Below, one piece after another: positions 53,994 to 54,558 of a stretch of 54,558 nt of DNA. Position numbers and translations under genes: made by a program. The notes under the pieces are model-generated. The model ran no database searches and was not told the DNA's origin. It saw only the letters and a list, made by a program, of their open reading frames with translations. Origin of the DNA: Kamptonema sp. UHCC 0994 (GTDB lineage: Bacteria > Cyanobacteriota > Cyanobacteriia > Cyanobacteriales > Microcoleaceae); assembly GCF_029167235.1 (NCBI RefSeq), contig NZ_JARFTR010000047.1, positions 1 through 54,558 on the forward strand, in the 5' to 3' direction. Positions within the stretch are counted from its first letter, which is position 1. Each line of letters begins with the position of its first letter.

Positions 53994-54494
53994 ATGTTTT
54001 ATACAATTGCTGAGTTAAATCAGATGAGCCAAGACGAGTTTGTTACAGCGTTAGGTGCGGTGTTTGAAGATACGCCTGCGATCGCGTACCGAACTTGGTA
54101 TCAACGTCCCTTTACTGATGTTACGCAATTGCATCAACAGATGGTGGCTGTGGTAAATGCGATGAGTTGGGAAGAACAACTAGCGTTAATTAAAGCTCAT
54201 CCCGATCTCGGAAGTAAAGCAAAAATGGCGGAAGCTTCTGTAAAAGAACAAACTGGTATTGGATTGAATCGACTGAACTTAGAAGAATATCAACACTTTC
54301 AAATATTGAATCAAGCTTATCAAGATAAGTTCGGTTTTCCCTTTATTGTTGCTGTTAGGAACCATACTAAAACGAGCATCATTGAAGCATTTGAGCGACG
54401 TTTGCAAAATTCGGCGGAGGTGGAAATGCAAGAGGCGATCGCACAAATTAACCAAATTGCCCAATTTCGCTTATTTGACCTTCTCCATCAATAA
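53994..54494 (+). CDS. uraD: OHCU decarboxylase
   Basis: 166 residues from ATG at 53994, one base after the amidohydrolase stop. Signatures of the family: ALIKAHPDLGSK with the catalytic His, EQTGIGLNRLN, LNQAYQDKFGFPFIVAVR and a C-terminal IEAFERRLQN. It decarboxylates 2-oxo-4-hydroxy-4-carboxy-5-ureidoimidazoline to S-allantoin, the third step from urate. An earlier in-frame ATG overlaps the upstream gene and is not needed. Confidence 0.93.
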   Translation: MFYTIAELNQMSQDEFVTALGAVFEDTPAIAYRTWYQRPFTDVTQLHQQMVAVVNAMSWEEQLALIKAHPDLGSKAKMAEASVKEQTGIGLNRLNLEEYQHFQILNQAYQDKFGFPFIVAVRNHTKTSIIEAFERRLQNSAEVEMQEAIAQINQIAQFRLFDLLHQ

Positions 54495-54525
54495 CTAATC
54501 CTTAATTTGATACTTTTGATTACTT

Positions 54526-54558
54526 ACGTAACGCCGCCCTCTGGGCGGTAAAGATACC
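54526..54558. repeat. Palindromic repeat cut by the window end
   Basis: TACGTAACGCCGCCCTCTGG and following bases match the left arm and loop of the family seen at 6067 and 43909. Confidence 0.9.

Overview
The window looks like chromosomal DNA of a filamentous, non-marine cyanobacterium, probably of the Oscillatoria/Microcoleus type. The evidence is the frequent HIP1 octamer GCGATCGC, many arrays of heptanucleotide tandem repeats (STRRs) between genes, several families of dispersed palindromic repeats, very large Ser/Thr-kinase/histidine-kinase hybrid proteins, and cyanobacterial signature genes (a flavodiiron gene pair around a small gene, a DUF1830 gene, a CruG-like glycosyltransferase, the DUF502-nusB-ftsY order). 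The genus is an inference. I saw no rRNA, tRNA, CRISPR array or complete transposase gene.

Layout. 1-2.6 kb: a short-chain dehydrogenase fused to a PhyH-type dioxygenase, then a DUF433/DUF5615 toxin-antitoxin-like pair whose toxin is broken by a 16-bp tandem duplication. 3-10.2 kb: putA (proline catabolism), a DUF1830 protein, a membrane protein, a cytochrome P450 remnant, a CruG-like glycosyltransferase and alanine dehydrogenase. 10.5-20 kb: housekeeping genes (DUF502 protein, nusB, ftsY, a SpoIIE-type phosphatase, argH, a small basic protein), a truncated peroxiredoxin, a Nudix hydrolase and an alpha/beta hydrolase. 20-31 kb: two tandem paralogous giant hybrid kinases of about 1,800 residues each. 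31-35.5 kb: coaX, a GAF histidine kinase with a possible bilin-binding GAF domain, and an overlapping STAS-like/PIN gene pair. 35.7-40 kb: a flavodiiron operon with the architecture of flv4-sll0218-flv2.

40.2-54.5 kb is the most coherent and unusual part: a purine/ureide catabolic island. It holds an allantoin/hydantoin racemase, a complete PotABCD-type ABC importer, a complete polar-amino-acid-type ABC importer, then an HpxO-type urate hydroxylase, 5-hydroxyisourate hydrolase, a Rieske oxygenase resembling HpxD, an 8-oxoguanine-deaminase-type amidohydrolase and OHCU decarboxylase. Together these could take 8-oxoguanine or another purine through urate to allantoin without a molybdenum xanthine dehydrogenase. 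The island opens with a textbook NtcA-activated promoter pattern (GTA-N8-TAC, 22 bp, TAN3T), which suggests that it serves nitrogen scavenging under nitrogen limitation. The cluster probably continues past the right edge, since no allantoinase is present.

Repeats are a second theme. A 50-56 bp perfect palindrome (GTAACGCCGCC arms) occurs four times in full and is cut by both window ends; two copies lie between genes of the transporter operon. Some repeats sit inside larger elements with AGGACTTACGCA-like terminal inverted repeats. Heptamer arrays abut or replace the leaders or ends of several genes (nusB, the phosphatase gene, the truncated peroxiredoxin, the Nudix gene).
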